A DNA stretch of 64,000 nt from Nocardiopsis trehalosi NBRC 14201 (GCF_001552555.1 NZ_BCRK01000009.1:1-64000); one strand, 5' to 3'. Shown: positions 26,590 to 36,409, counted from the stretch's first letter. The notes: generated by a model not told the origin, from the sequence alone. Program-made: numbers and translations.

Positions 26590-27408
26590 ATGCGGCGGGC
26601 GACGGGAGCGCGCATTGAGGCCGACGGGCTCGGGCTGCGGACGGGTGAGGGCGCCGTCTACTCCGGCGTCTCCTTCGACGCGGCGCCCGGTTCCCTGGTC
26701 GCGGTCGCCGCCCCCTCCGGTGCCGGGCGCACCGCGCTGCTGCTCACCCTGGCCGGGCGCATGCGCCCCACCTCCGGGACGCTCCGGGTCGACGGCCACG
26801 CCCTTCCGGCAGCCGCGCGGCGGGTCCGCCGCATCGCGGCCCTCGGCCTCAGCGACGGGGTCAACGACCTCGACGAGCGCCTGACCGCCGGCGACCACCT
26901 CGCCGAGCGGCTGCTGCTGCGCGCCCGCCCCGCCGAGCGCGGCGCCCGGGCCGCAGCGCTCGACGCCGCCGGGCTGTCCGACCTCGACCGCACCCGGCGG
27001 GTGCGCGACCTGACCGCCGCCGAGCGCCGCCGCCTGGGGATCGCCCTCGCCCTCCTGGACGAGCCCCGGCTGATCTGCGTGGACGACGCCGATCGCGGCC
27101 TGTCCCCGGACGACCGGGCCGCCCTCTGGGCGACGCTGCGCGCCCTCGCCGACTCCGGCCCCACTGTCGTCGCCGCCTGCGCCGACCCCGGCGGCGCCGA
27201 GGACGCGGGCGCGGACACCGTCCTGACGCTGGATCGAGCGGGAGAGGACGCCGTTCCAAGCGCCGAGCCGGCCGAAGGCGACGGGCTGATTTCCGGGGCG
27301 CCTCCCGCGCCGTCCCCCGGGCCGCCTCCCGCGTCACCCCCCGCTCCCCCGCTAGGGCGGCATGCCGCCCCCCGGCGTGCCCGTCGCGAGGGTGGGGAGG
27401 GCGCGTGA
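26590..27408 (+). CDS. degenerate ABC ATP-binding protein (copy 1)
   Basis: 272 residues. The order of an ABC nucleotide-binding domain is visible, but key residues are altered: Walker A is APSGAGRT (residues 41-48) with Arg47 for the catalytic Lys and Ala for the first Gly; the signature is LTAAERRR rather than LSGGQ; Walker B ends VDDAD instead of DE. The last 45 residues are Pro-rich. The start ATG 26590 has AGAGGGG upstream and matches the paralogue. It overlaps the YhgE gene by GTGA. It probably binds ATP weakly, if at all, and drives or regulates the YhgE partner. Confidence 0.8.
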   Translation: MRRATGARIEADGLGLRTGEGAVYSGVSFDAAPGSLVAVAAPSGAGRTALLLTLAGRMRPTSGTLRVDGHALPAAARRVRRIAALGLSDGVNDLDERLTAGDHLAERLLLRARPAERGARAAALDAAGLSDLDRTRRVRDLTAAERRRLGIALALLDEPRLICVDDADRGLSPDDRAALWATLRALADSGPTVVAACADPGGAEDAGADTVLTLDRAGEDAVPSAEPAEGDGLISGAPPAPSPGPPPASPPAPPLGRHAAPRRARREGGEGA

Positions 27409-29540
27409 GGATTCCCCGACGTCCCCGCTTCCTGCGGCGTCCCCTGCGCCGCCCCCGTGCGCTGCCCGCTGTGCGGCTGGGGGCGCTGCCCGTGCGGTCG
27501 TTCCTGCGGCACCGGCTGACCGCCGCCGCGCTGGCCGCGCTGACGGTGATCCCGCTGCTGTACTCCGGGCTGTACCTGTGGTCGTTCTGGGACCCCTTCG
27601 GCGGCATGGAGAACCTGCCCGTCGCCCTCGTCAACGAGGACGAGCCCGCCACCGCCGCCGGCGAGGAGCTGCACGCGGGCGACGACATCGCCCAAGAGCT
27701 GCTCGACCGGGGCGACCTCGACTGGCACCTGGTCGACGCCGACGAGGCCGACGCGGGGGTCGAGCAGGGCCGCTACTACGTCGCCCTGACCATCCCGGCC
27801 GACTTCAGCGCCGACCTGGCCACTGCCGCCGACGACGGCGCCGACCCCGCCCCCGCGACCCTCCGGGCGCACTACGACGACGCCAACGGCTACATCGTCC
27901 GCCAGCTCATGGGCTCGGCCTTCGCCGAGATCCGCGACGCCGCCGGGGCCACCGCCGCCCGCGACTACGTGGACGGCATGTTCGTCGGCTTCAACGAGAT
28001 CCACGCGAGCACCGCCGAGGCCGCCGACGGCGCCGGGGAGCTGGCCGACGGCACCGCCGACGCCCGCGACGGCGCCGACCGACTCGACCAGGGCCTGGGC
28101 GACGCCGCCACCGGGTCCGGCGACCTGCACTCCGGCCTCGGCGACCTGTACGAGGGGTCGCAGACGCTGGCCGACGGCGCCACCACCGCCTCCGACACCG
28201 TCTCCGAGAAGACCGAGGCGCTGGACCGGCTCGCCGACGAGTGGGTTCCCCGCCTGCGCGAGGACGCCCCCGACATCGAGTCCGGCGCGCGGGAGGCCGC
28301 CGACGCGGCCTCGGCGCTCTCCGACGCCCTGGACGACCTCCCCGACTCCGCCGCCGACGGCGCCGACCGGGCCGAGGACGTCGACGGCCGCCTCGCGGAC
28401 TACCTCGCCGCCCACCCCGACCTGGAGCGCACCGACCCCGAGCTGTACGGGCTGATCACCGACATGCGCGGTGTCACCGCCCAGGCCGCCGACCTGGCCG
28501 GCTTCGTCGACGACAACCGGGACCGGATCGCCACCATCGGCGACCGGGCCGACACCGTGGCCGACCTCGCCGCCGACGTCGCCGACGAGGCCCCCGACCT
28601 GGCCGACGACGCCGCGTCGGCCCGCGACCAGGTCGACGCGCTGGACGAGGGCCTCGCCGACCTGGCCGAAGGCGCCCGCGACCTGCGCGACGGCCTGGAG
28701 ACCGCCTACGGCGGCTCCGCCGACCTGGACGAGGGCATCGGCGCGCTGCACAGCGGCGCCGGCGACCTCGGCGAGGGCCTGGCCGCCCTCGATGACGGCT
28801 CCCGCGACCTGTCCGACGGCCTGGCCGAGGGCGTCGAGCACATCCCGACCTTCGACGGCGCCGACCGGGGCGACCGCGCCGACGTGATGAGCGACCCGGT
28901 CCGGCTCGACGCGGCCGTCGCGAACGAGGCCCCGCAGTACGGCACCGGGTTCGCCCCGTTCTTCATCGCGCTGTCGCTGTGGGTCGGCGCGATGGTGACG
29001 TTCATGGTGCTGCCCGCCGTCCAGCCGCGCGCGCTGGCGTCCACGGCACCGTCGTGGCGGATCGCCCTGGCCGGTTGGCTGCCCCCGCTGGCGGTGGGCG
29101 CGGCCCAGGTCGCGGTGGCGCTCACGGCGCTGCACCTGCTGCTGGGGCTGGACGCCCGCCGGTGGGCGGCGCTCGTGGGCGTGCTGCTGCTCACCGCGGC
29201 GGCCTACACCGCGATCGTCCAGTGGACGGCCGTGCGGTTCGGCCCGGCGGGGCGGATCGTCGCCCTGGTGCTGCTCATGCTCCAGCTCACGTCGGCCGGC
29301 GGCACGTACCCGATCGAGACGAGCCCGGCGTTCTTCCAGGCGCTGGCGCCCTACCTGCCGATGTCGTGGGTGGTGGCGGCCGTGCGCCACCTGATCAGTG
29401 GGGGCTCCATGGACACCGTGCTCACCGCGTGCGCGGTCCTCGCCGCCTACCTGGCGGGGTCGCTGCTGCTGACCTGGCGCGCCGTCGACCGCCGCCGCAC
29501 GTGGACGATGGCGGCCCTGCACCCGGCGCTGAAGCTGTGA
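27405..29540 (+). CDS. YhgE/Pip-domain ABC-2-type membrane protein (copy 1)
   Basis: 711 residues. One membrane helix (about residues 38-60, ending in LYSGLYLWSFWDPFG) is followed by the conserved LPVALVN strand. A long extracytoplasmic helical region rich in GDLxDGL / ADGA heptads comes next, then five membrane helices of the ABC-2 transporter type (residues about 530-690). YhgE/Pip proteins act as phage receptors in lactococci and in actinomycete lipid or peptide export. It forms an operon with the overlapping ATPase gene, and the operon starts at a TetR operator. Substrate unknown. Confidence 0.85.
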   Translation: MRIPRRPRFLRRPLRRPRALPAVRLGALPVRSFLRHRLTAAALAALTVIPLLYSGLYLWSFWDPFGGMENLPVALVNEDEPATAAGEELHAGDDIAQELLDRGDLDWHLVDADEADAGVEQGRYYVALTIPADFSADLATAADDGADPAPATLRAHYDDANGYIVRQLMGSAFAEIRDAAGATAARDYVDGMFVGFNEIHASTAEAADGAGELADGTADARDGADRLDQGLGDAATGSGDLHSGLGDLYEGSQTLADGATTASDTVSEKTEALDRLADEWVPRLREDAPDIESGAREAADAASALSDALDDLPDSAADGADRAEDVDGRLADYLAAHPDLERTDPELYGLITDMRGVTAQAADLAGFVDDNRDRIATIGDRADTVADLAADVADEAPDLADDAASARDQVDALDEGLADLAEGARDLRDGLETAYGGSADLDEGIGALHSGAGDLGEGLAALDDGSRDLSDGLAEGVEHIPTFDGADRGDRADVMSDPVRLDAAVANEAPQYGTGFAPFFIALSLWVGAMVTFMVLPAVQPRALASTAPSWRIALAGWLPPLAVGAAQVAVALTALHLLLGLDARRWAALVGVLLLTAAAYTAIVQWTAVRFGPAGRIVALVLLMLQLTSAGGTYPIETSPAFFQALAPYLPMSWVVAAVRHLISGGSMDTVLTACAVLAAYLAGSLLLTWRAVDRRRTWTMAALHPALKL

Positions 29541-29687
29541 CCGGGTGACCGGGGCGGGCGCGCCCATCCCGCCGGGCGCGCCCACCGCGCCGGGTGGCCG
29601 CCGGGGGCGCGCCCGCCCGCGCCGCCCCGGGATAATGGGGCGGCACCCTCCTCCCCCCGTCCGACCCGTCCGATCAGGAGCGACCCG

Positions 29688-30269
29688 ATGAGCGCCCGGC
29701 GCGAGGCCACCCGGCAGCGGCTGTTCGAGGCGGCCGTGACCCTCATCTCCGAGCAGGGGTTCGGGGCCACCACGGTCGACCAGATCGCCGAGCGCGCCGG
29801 GGTGGCCAAGGGCACGGTGTACTACAACTTCGCCGGCAAGACCGAGCTGTACACCGCCCTGCTGGAGTGGGGCATCCAGCGGCTGGCCGCCCGGTTGCGC
29901 GAGGCCGCCGCCACCGGGCCGCCGCGCGCGGCGCTGACCGAGGTGCTGCGGGCGGAGCTGGCGTTCATCGGCGCGCACGAGGCGCTGGCCCGGCTGCTGC
30001 TCGCGGAGGCGTGGCGGACCAACCGGGTCTGGTACGCCACCGTCGGCCAGCTCCGCTCCGAGGCGATCGGGGTGATCTCCGGGCTGCTCGACGCGATGGC
30101 CGCCGACGGCGACCTGCCCGAGGGGATCGACACCGCCGTGGCGGGGTCGGCCCTGTTCGGCATGGCCGTGACCGTCGCCTTGGACTGGCGCACCCGCGCC
30201 CCCGACCGCCCGCTGGACGAGGTGCACGCCACCGTGGAGCGCATGGTCGCCGGCTTCCTCGGCGGCTGA
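29688..30269 (+). CDS. TetR family regulator of the ABC/YhgE operons
   Basis: 193 residues with a TetR helix-turn-helix (ATTVDQIAERAGVAKGTVYYNFAGKTELY, residues about 23-52). The ligand domain has the AWRTNRVWY segment typical of the group that represses ABC-2 or MmpL transporter operons. It lies between the two paralogous ABC/YhgE operons and is the natural candidate to bind the TTGAACTGAC palindrome at 26551-26574. AGGAGCGA precedes the ATG, and GATAAT (29631-29636) could be its own -10 box. Confidence 0.88.
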   Translation: MSARREATRQRLFEAAVTLISEQGFGATTVDQIAERAGVAKGTVYYNFAGKTELYTALLEWGIQRLAARLREAAATGPPRAALTEVLRAELAFIGAHEALARLLLAEAWRTNRVWYATVGQLRSEAIGVISGLLDAMAADGDLPEGIDTAVAGSALFGMAVTVALDWRTRAPDRPLDEVHATVERMVAGFLGG

Positions 30270-30464
30270 CCCGCCGGCGAACCGGCCGGCCCGCCCGGCG
30301 CCCGGTCCGCCGACCGCGCCACCGCGCCGGAAGTGTCCGCTTCGCGTCTTGATATCCCCAAGTCGCGCGTGGCGCGTCGACCCCCCGCCCCCACCCGGCG
30401 GACGCTCGTGAAGACCAGCGGGCGCCCCGCGCGCCCGGACGCGCGGCGGGAGGGGGCCGGTCGG

Positions 30465-31142
30465 ATGCGGCGGGCGACGGGGGCCCGGGTCGAGGCCGAC
30501 GGACTGGAGCTGCGCACCCGCGCGGGCCCGGTCTACAGCGGGGTGGACCTGAGCGCGGCCCCGGGGTCGCTGACGGTCCTGCACGCCGAGGCGGGCAGCG
30601 GCCGCACCGCGCTGCTGCTGACCCTGGCCGGGCGCATGCGCCCCACCTCGGGCACGCTCCGGGTCGACGGCCACCGGGTGCCCGGGGCGGCGCGGCGGAT
30701 CCGGCGTATCGCGGCGCTGGGCCTCAGCGACGGCGTCAACGACCTCGACGAGCGGCTGACCGTCCGCCACCACCTCACCGAGCGCCTGCTGCTGCGCGTC
30801 CGCCCCGCCGACCAGGGCACCCGCGCCGCCGCGCTGGACGACGCCGGGCTAGGCGGGCTCGACACCGCCCGCCCGGTCCGCGACCTGTCGGCGTCGGAGA
30901 AGGTCCGCCTGGGCGTGGCGCTGGCCCTGCTGGAGGAGCCGCGGCTGATCTGCGTGGACGACGCCGACGCCGGGCTGGGGCCGCGCGCCCAGGCCCGCTT
31001 CTGGCGCACGCTGCGCGCGCTCGCCGACTCCGGTCCCACCGTCGTCGCCGCCTGCGCCGACCCCGCCGCCGCCGAAGGGCTGGCCGACGTGCGCCCGCTG
31101 CCGCCGCGCGCGGCCCCGGCCCGCACGGGCGGGCGCGGGTGA
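30465..31142 (+). CDS. degenerate ABC ATP-binding protein (copy 2)
   Basis: 225 residues, clearly a paralogue of the ATPase at 26590: both begin MRRATGAR, share LAGRMRPTSGTLRVDGH and LGLSDGVNDLDERLT, and have the same altered sites. Walker A is AEAGSGRT with Arg47, the signature is LSASEKVR, and Walker B is ICVDDAD. It is shorter because it lacks the Pro-rich C-terminus. GGGAGGGGG lies upstream of the ATG at 30465. It overlaps the second YhgE gene by GTGA. Confidence 0.78.
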   Translation: MRRATGARVEADGLELRTRAGPVYSGVDLSAAPGSLTVLHAEAGSGRTALLLTLAGRMRPTSGTLRVDGHRVPGAARRIRRIAALGLSDGVNDLDERLTVRHHLTERLLLRVRPADQGTRAAALDDAGLGGLDTARPVRDLSASEKVRLGVALALLEEPRLICVDDADAGLGPRAQARFWRTLRALADSGPTVVAACADPAAAEGLADVRPLPPRAAPARTGGRG

Positions 31143-33574
31143 GGCGCCGCGTCCGCCCGCTGCCCGCCGCCCGGCTGGGCGGGCTGACGCTGCTGTCGTT
31201 CCTGCGCTCCCCGCTGCCGGCGGCCGCCATCGCCGCGCTGGCCCTCATCCCGCTGCTGTACTCGGGGCTGTACCTGTGGGCGTTCTGGGACCCGTTCGGC
31301 AGGGTCGACCGGCTCCCGGTGGCCCTGGTCAACCAGGACCGGCCCGCCGCGGCCGACGGCCGCGAGGTGCGCGCGGGCGACGAGCTGGAGCGCGAACTGC
31401 TGCGCCGCGGCGACCTGGACTGGCACGCCGTGGACGCCCCCGAGGCGGCCGACGGCCTCGCCGACGGCCGGTACTACGTCGTGTTCACCATCCCCGGCGA
31501 CTTCAGCGCCGACCTGGTCTCCCCCGCCGACGACGCGGCCGACCCGGTACCGGCGACGCTGCGCGCCCACTTCGACGACTCCAACAACTACATCGTCCGC
31601 GAGCTGCTGACCACGGGGCTCGACGCGATCCGCGCCGCCGCCGGGTCCGCCGCGACCGGCCGCTACCTGGACCGCATCTTCCTCGCGTTCAACGAGCTGC
31701 ACGACCGCACCGCCGACGCGGCCGACGGCGCCGAGGAGCTGGCCGGGGGCGCCGCGGACGCCGAGGACGGCGCCGCCGACCTGGACTCCGGGCTGGGCGA
31801 CGCCGAGGACGGCGCCGACACCCTCGCGGGCGGGCTGGACGTCGCCGAGGAGGGCGCGGCCGACCTCGATTCCGGGCTGGGCGACGCCGAGGACGGCGCG
31901 GGCGCCCTCGCGGGCGGGCTCGGCGACGCGGCGGACGGCGCGGCCGACCTGGACTCCGGACTGGGCGACGCCGAGGACGGCGCCGCCGACCTGGACTCCG
32001 GACTGCTGGGGCTGCGCGACGGGTCGCGCACCCTGGCCGACGGCGCGACGGAGGCCGCCGGCGAGGTGGACGCGGCGGTCGACGTCCTCGACACCCTGGC
32101 CGACACCTGGGTGCCGCGGGTGCGCGCCGACGCCCCCGCCGTCGAGGCCGCCGCCGAGGCCGCGGCGGAGGCCGCCGACACCCTCGCCGCCGCCTTGGAC
32201 GCGCTGCCCGAGGTGACCGGGGAGGACGCGGCGGCCGCCCGCGCCCTGTGCGTGCGCCTGGAGGACCGCCTCGACGCCCACCCCGACCTGGCCGGGGAGG
32301 ACCCGGAGCTGCACGCGCTGCTGGTGGACGCGCACGCGGCGGCGGCGCTCGCCGCCGACCTGGCCGACCTCGTCCACACCCACCGCGACCGGATCGCCGG
32401 GCTGGCCCGCGACGCGGGCGACGCCGCCCGGCTGGCGGCCGCCCTCGCCGCCGACGCCCCCGGGCTGGCCGACGACGCCGAGGCGGCGCGCGACCGGGCC
32501 GACACCCTCGCCACCGCCCTGGACGACCTCGCCGAGGGCGCCCGCGACCTGCGCGACGGGCTGGCGACCGCGTCCTCGGGCGCGTCCGACCTGCGCGGCG
32601 GCCTGGGCGACCTGCACACCGGCGCCGACGCGCTGTCCGGCGGCCTCGGCGACCTGGACGGCGGCGCGGACGAGCTGTACGGGGGCCTGGACGAGCTGCG
32701 CGGCGGCGCCGGCGAGCTGTCGGGCGGCCTCGGCGAGTTGAGCGGGGGCGCGGACGACCTCGACGGCGGCCTCGCCCGGCTGCGCTCGGGGGCGGGCGAC
32801 CTGGACTCCGGGCTGGGCGACCTCGCCGAGGGTTCCCGCACCCTGGCGGACGGGTTGGCCGACGGGGCCGGGGACATCCCCACCTACGGCGAGGACGCGC
32901 GCGAGGTGCGCGGCGACGTGATGGGCCGCCCGGTGCGCCTGGCCTCGTCGGTCGACCACCCGGCCCCCGACTACGGGACCGGGTTCGCCCCGTTCTTCAT
33001 CGCGCTCGCGCTGTGGGTGGGGGCGATGGTCGCCTACATCGTGCTCCCGGCGCTGACGGGGCGGGCGCTGGCCGCCGCCGCGCCGTCGTGGCGGGTCGCG
33101 CTGGCGGGCTGGCTGCCGGCGCTGGCGGTCGGCGCGGTGCAGGTGGCGGTCATGCTCGCCGCCCTGCACCTGCTGCTCGGCCTGGAGGCGCGGCGGTGGC
33201 CGGCCCTGGTGGGGGTGCTGCTGCTGACGGCCGCCGCCTACACCGCGGTGAACCAGGCGCTGAACGCGGCGCTGGGCGCGCCCGGCAAGGTGGTGGCGCT
33301 GGTACTGCTGATGATCCAGCTCACGACGGCGGGCGGCACCTACCCGCTGCAGACCAGCCCGGGGTTCTTCGCGGCCCTGGCGCCGTACCTGCCGATGTGG
33401 TGGGTGGTGTCGGCGCTGCGCCACCTGATCAGCAAAGGCGGGACCGCGGTGGTGGAGCAGGCGTGCTGGGTGCTCGCCGCCTACCTGGCCGGGGCGCTGC
33501 TGGTCACCTGGGCGGCCGCGGCGCGGCGGCGGAGCTGGACGGTGGGGGCGCTGCACCCGGTGCTGCGCGTCTGA
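31139..33574 (+). CDS. YhgE/Pip-domain ABC-2-type membrane protein (copy 2, expanded repeats)
   Basis: 811 residues, paralogous to the copy at 27405 (shared LYSGLYLWAFWDPFG, LPVALVN and the ABC-2 C-terminus from about residue 620). The extracytoplasmic region is longer by about 100 residues because of tandem 14- and 21-residue units such as DGAADLDSGLGDAE, repeated four or more times at residues about 200-300, and GELSGGLGEL units at 500-560. These units would form extended coiled or solenoid structure. The partner ATPase gene overlaps the start. A hairpin terminator follows the stop. Confidence 0.85.
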   Translation: MRRRVRPLPAARLGGLTLLSFLRSPLPAAAIAALALIPLLYSGLYLWAFWDPFGRVDRLPVALVNQDRPAAADGREVRAGDELERELLRRGDLDWHAVDAPEAADGLADGRYYVVFTIPGDFSADLVSPADDAADPVPATLRAHFDDSNNYIVRELLTTGLDAIRAAAGSAATGRYLDRIFLAFNELHDRTADAADGAEELAGGAADAEDGAADLDSGLGDAEDGADTLAGGLDVAEEGAADLDSGLGDAEDGAGALAGGLGDAADGAADLDSGLGDAEDGAADLDSGLLGLRDGSRTLADGATEAAGEVDAAVDVLDTLADTWVPRVRADAPAVEAAAEAAAEAADTLAAALDALPEVTGEDAAAARALCVRLEDRLDAHPDLAGEDPELHALLVDAHAAAALAADLADLVHTHRDRIAGLARDAGDAARLAAALAADAPGLADDAEAARDRADTLATALDDLAEGARDLRDGLATASSGASDLRGGLGDLHTGADALSGGLGDLDGGADELYGGLDELRGGAGELSGGLGELSGGADDLDGGLARLRSGAGDLDSGLGDLAEGSRTLADGLADGAGDIPTYGEDAREVRGDVMGRPVRLASSVDHPAPDYGTGFAPFFIALALWVGAMVAYIVLPALTGRALAAAAPSWRVALAGWLPALAVGAVQVAVMLAALHLLLGLEARRWPALVGVLLLTAAAYTAVNQALNAALGAPGKVVALVLLMIQLTTAGGTYPLQTSPGFFAALAPYLPMWWVVSALRHLISKGGTAVVEQACWVLAAYLAGALLVTWAAAARRRSWTVGALHPVLRV
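31720..32040 (+). repeat. in-gene tandem repeat of YhgE copy 2
   Basis: Imperfect 42-63 base units encoding DGAADLDSGLGDAE-type peptides, repeated four or more times inside the second YhgE gene. Likely an expansion by slippage. Confidence 0.75.
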
Positions 33575-33932
33575 GCGAGGCGGAGGCGGGCGGGCCCGGA
33601 CGCCTGCAAGTTCGTCCGGACCCGCCGCTCGCCCGGGGGTCTGGAGCGCGCCCTGCCCAGCCCCCTGTCCTCACTGCCCGGCCGGCGGATCGCCCCCGTG
33701 TGCGTTCCGCGGCCGTGGTCCCACGGTAGGCGCGGGAGGGGGCGGCGGGCATCGGCCCACCGGCCGATCCCGGACTACGTCCAAAGGCGGTGCCGCCGTC
33801 ATCCTCACGGCGTAGCCGGCCCGCCGGTGACCGGCTGTGGACGGCTTGGCCGAACGTGACCTCCACGCGACCGCGCTTGCCTACGCTCCGAGGGAGAGAG
33901 CGCCCCCGCCGCGGGGGCGGGATGGGGGAAGC
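33575..33932. other. intergenic region with terminator
   Basis: About 358 bp between the second YhgE gene and the substrate-binding/VWA gene. It contains a hairpin terminator near its start and a ribosome-binding region at its end; otherwise no gene is evident. Confidence 0.5.
33589..33626 (+). terminator. hairpin terminator after the second YhgE gene
   Basis: A 14-bp stem with one mismatch (33589-33602 with 33613-33626) around a ten-base loop, 15 bp after the stop codon. Confidence 0.65.
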
Positions 33933-35759
33933 ATGGCCGTCCGCACCGGGCCCGCGTGGCGCCGCGCCGTTCCCTACGTGGTCGTGGGCGTGTTCGCCGT
34001 CGTGGTCATCGCGGCGGTGCGCTGGGTCTTCGTGGGGGCGCCGCTGCCGTCCTTCGGCGGCGGGTGCGGCGGCGACGCCATCACCCTCACCGTCGCGTCC
34101 TCGCCGGAGAAGGCCGGGCTGATGCGCGGCTTCGCCGAGGACTACAGCGGCACCGACATCGACGAGGGCTGCGTCGAGGTGGAGATCGTGGAGCAGGCGT
34201 CGGGCGCCACCATGGAGGCCCTGGGCGCCGGCACCTGGGACGCCGAGGAGCTGGGGCCCGAGCCCGACGTGTGGACCCCGGCGAGTTCGAGCTGGCTCCA
34301 GCTCGCCCGCGACCGCCGCGCCGCCGAGGACCTGCCGGCCCTGCTGCCGGACGCGGCGCCGTCGATCGCCAACTCGCCCCTGGTGATCGCCATGCCCCGG
34401 CCCATGGCCGAGGCGCTGGGCTGGCCCGACGCCTCCCTGGGCTGGCACGACGTGCTCGACCTCGCCGAGGACGAGGAGGGCTGGGCCTCCCACGGCCACG
34501 CCGAATGGGGTGCGTTCCGCCTCGGCAAGACCAACCCCAACTACTCCACGGCCGGGCTGAACGCCACCATCGGCACCTACTTCGCGGCGACCGGCCTCAC
34601 CTCCGACCTCACCGACGACCGGATCGACGCGGCCGAGACCCGCGGGTTCGTCGCCGCCGTCGAGCGCTCCATCGTGCACTACGGCGACACCACGCTCACC
34701 TTCCTGTCCAACCTGCGGCGCGCCGACGCCGAGGGGCACGGCCTGTCCTACATCTCCGCGGTCGCCGTGGAGGAGGTGTCGGTGCTGCACTACAACGAGG
34801 GCAACCCCACCGGCGACCCCGCGACCGCGGGCGACCACCCGGCGCCGGACGTGCCGCTGGTCGCGGTCTACCCCGACGAGGGCACGCTGATGTCGGACCA
34901 CCCCTACGCGGTGCTCTCCTCCGCCGAGGGGCCGGTGGCGGCCGCCGCCGAAGGGTTCCGCGAGCACCTGCTGTCGGCCGACGTCCAGGCGGCGTTCCAG
35001 GACGCGGGGTTCCGCGACCACGAGGGCACCCCGGGCGCCGACGTCACTCCCGAGAACGGCATGCTGCCCGACCAGCCCGCGCAGCTGCTCAACCCGCCCT
35101 CCTCCGGCGCGCTCGACGGGATGCTGGCGAACTGGGCCGAGCTGCGCAAGCCCGCCAACGTGCTGCTGGTCATGGACACCTCCGGATCGATGCAGGAGGC
35201 CGTCGCGGGCACCGGGCAGAACAAGCTCGGGCTGGCCAAGGAGGCCGCCCTGGCGTCGCTGGAGCAGTTCGGCGACAGCGACCACCTGGGGCTGTGGATG
35301 TTCAGCACCGAGCTGGACGGCGACCGCGACCACCGCGAACTCGTCCCGCTCGGCCCCATGGACGGCGACGTCGGCGGGACGCCGCGCCCCGACGCGCTCG
35401 CCGAGGAGATCGAGGCCCTGCCGCCGGGCGGCGGCACCGGCCTGTACGACACGGCGCTGGCGGCGCACGGGCTGGTCGACGGCGAGCGCCGGGACGACGC
35501 CATCAACGCCGTCGTGTTCCTCACCGACGGCCGCAACGAGGACCTGTCGGGGATCGGCCTCGACACCCTGCTCGCCGGTATCGAGGGGTCGTCGGAGACC
35601 GGCGAGGCCCCGGTGCGCGTGTTCACCATCGGCTACGGCGACGACTCCGACATGGAGACGCTGACCCGCATCGCCGAGGCGACCGACGCCGCCGCCTACG
35701 ACGCCACCGACCCGGCGAGCATCGACGAGATCTTCGAGGCCGTGGTCTCGAACTTCTAG
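33933..35759 (+). CDS. solute-binding / VWA domain fusion membrane-anchored protein
   Basis: 608 residues. An N-terminal membrane anchor (residues about 13-32) is followed by a periplasmic-binding-like domain up to about residue 400 (ITLTVASSPEK start; GTDID, EPDVWTPASSSW strands). A von Willebrand A domain follows from about residue 410 to the end. The metal-ion site is intact: DTSGS with the later Thr in GGGTGLYD and Asp in FLTDGRNED. The combination suggests a surface protein that binds a partner or metal-ligand complex. ATG 33933 has GGGGGAAG upstream. The next two genes encode small membrane proteins and may be its partners. Confidence 0.82.
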   Translation: MAVRTGPAWRRAVPYVVVGVFAVVVIAAVRWVFVGAPLPSFGGGCGGDAITLTVASSPEKAGLMRGFAEDYSGTDIDEGCVEVEIVEQASGATMEALGAGTWDAEELGPEPDVWTPASSSWLQLARDRRAAEDLPALLPDAAPSIANSPLVIAMPRPMAEALGWPDASLGWHDVLDLAEDEEGWASHGHAEWGAFRLGKTNPNYSTAGLNATIGTYFAATGLTSDLTDDRIDAAETRGFVAAVERSIVHYGDTTLTFLSNLRRADAEGHGLSYISAVAVEEVSVLHYNEGNPTGDPATAGDHPAPDVPLVAVYPDEGTLMSDHPYAVLSSAEGPVAAAAEGFREHLLSADVQAAFQDAGFRDHEGTPGADVTPENGMLPDQPAQLLNPPSSGALDGMLANWAELRKPANVLLVMDTSGSMQEAVAGTGQNKLGLAKEAALASLEQFGDSDHLGLWMFSTELDGDRDHRELVPLGPMDGDVGGTPRPDALAEEIEALPPGGGTGLYDTALAAHGLVDGERRDDAINAVVFLTDGRNEDLSGIGLDTLLAGIEGSSETGEAPVRVFTIGYGDDSDMETLTRIAEATDAAAYDATDPASIDEIFEAVVSNF

Positions 35760-35794
35760 CCGCCGGGACCGGGGCGCGACGGAGCGGAAGGGCG

Positions 35795-36409
35795 GTGCGG
35801 GTGCGGGGCTGGCGGCGGTGGGCGGACCCGTGGTGGCTGATGGCGGGGGCCACCGCGGGCGGACTGGCGTGGGCGGTCGGCCTGCCCGTGCCCGCGTCCA
35901 CGGGCATCGGAGTGGCGGTGTGGCTGGCGGCGATCCTGGTCGTGGGCCACCTCTTCGGCGGCCTGGCCGGGCCGGCGTCCGGCCCGGAGGACGGCGCCGC
36001 GCCGTACGCCGCGCGGGCCGCCGCCGCCCGCGACGCGTTCGCCGCGGCGGCCGCCGCCCTGCGCGGCGGACCCGGCGGCCCGGTGGCCGACCACATGGCG
36101 GCCGGTGTCGCCGCGACCGCGGCGGCGGTGGCCCGGCTGGAGGCCGCGCGGCCCCGCCTGGCCGCGCTGGGCGCCCCGGCGGCGGCCGCGACCGCCGAGG
36201 TCGGGCACCGGATCCAGGCGGGCACCCGCGACCTGGAGGAGGCCGCCGCCGCGCTCCCGGCCGCGGTCGGCGGCCCCGACGCGCTGCTCGCGCTCGCGCG
36301 GCGGATCGACGCGGTCGGCTACGGTGTGGCCATCGCCGAGCGCGTGGCCGCCGAGGCGCTGCACCCCGGCGGGCCGGCCGCGCCGCCCGGCCCCGACGAG
36401 TACACCTAG
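35795..36409 (+). CDS. hypothetical membrane protein with Ala-rich helical tail
   Basis: 204 residues from a GTG start, with GGAAGG five bases before it. Two membrane helices (WWLMAGATAGGLAWAVGL and GIGVAVWLAAILVVGHLFGGL, residues about 13-55) are followed by an Ala-rich, largely helical cytoplasmic or extracytoplasmic region. No domain recognised. It begins 35 bp after the VWA gene and is probably cotranscribed. GTG 35801 is an alternative start. Confidence 0.65.
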   Translation: MRVRGWRRWADPWWLMAGATAGGLAWAVGLPVPASTGIGVAVWLAAILVVGHLFGGLAGPASGPEDGAAPYAARAAAARDAFAAAAAALRGGPGGPVADHMAAGVAATAAAVARLEAARPRLAALGAPAAAATAEVGHRIQAGTRDLEEAAAALPAAVGGPDALLALARRIDAVGYGVAIAERVAAEALHPGGPAAPPGPDEYT

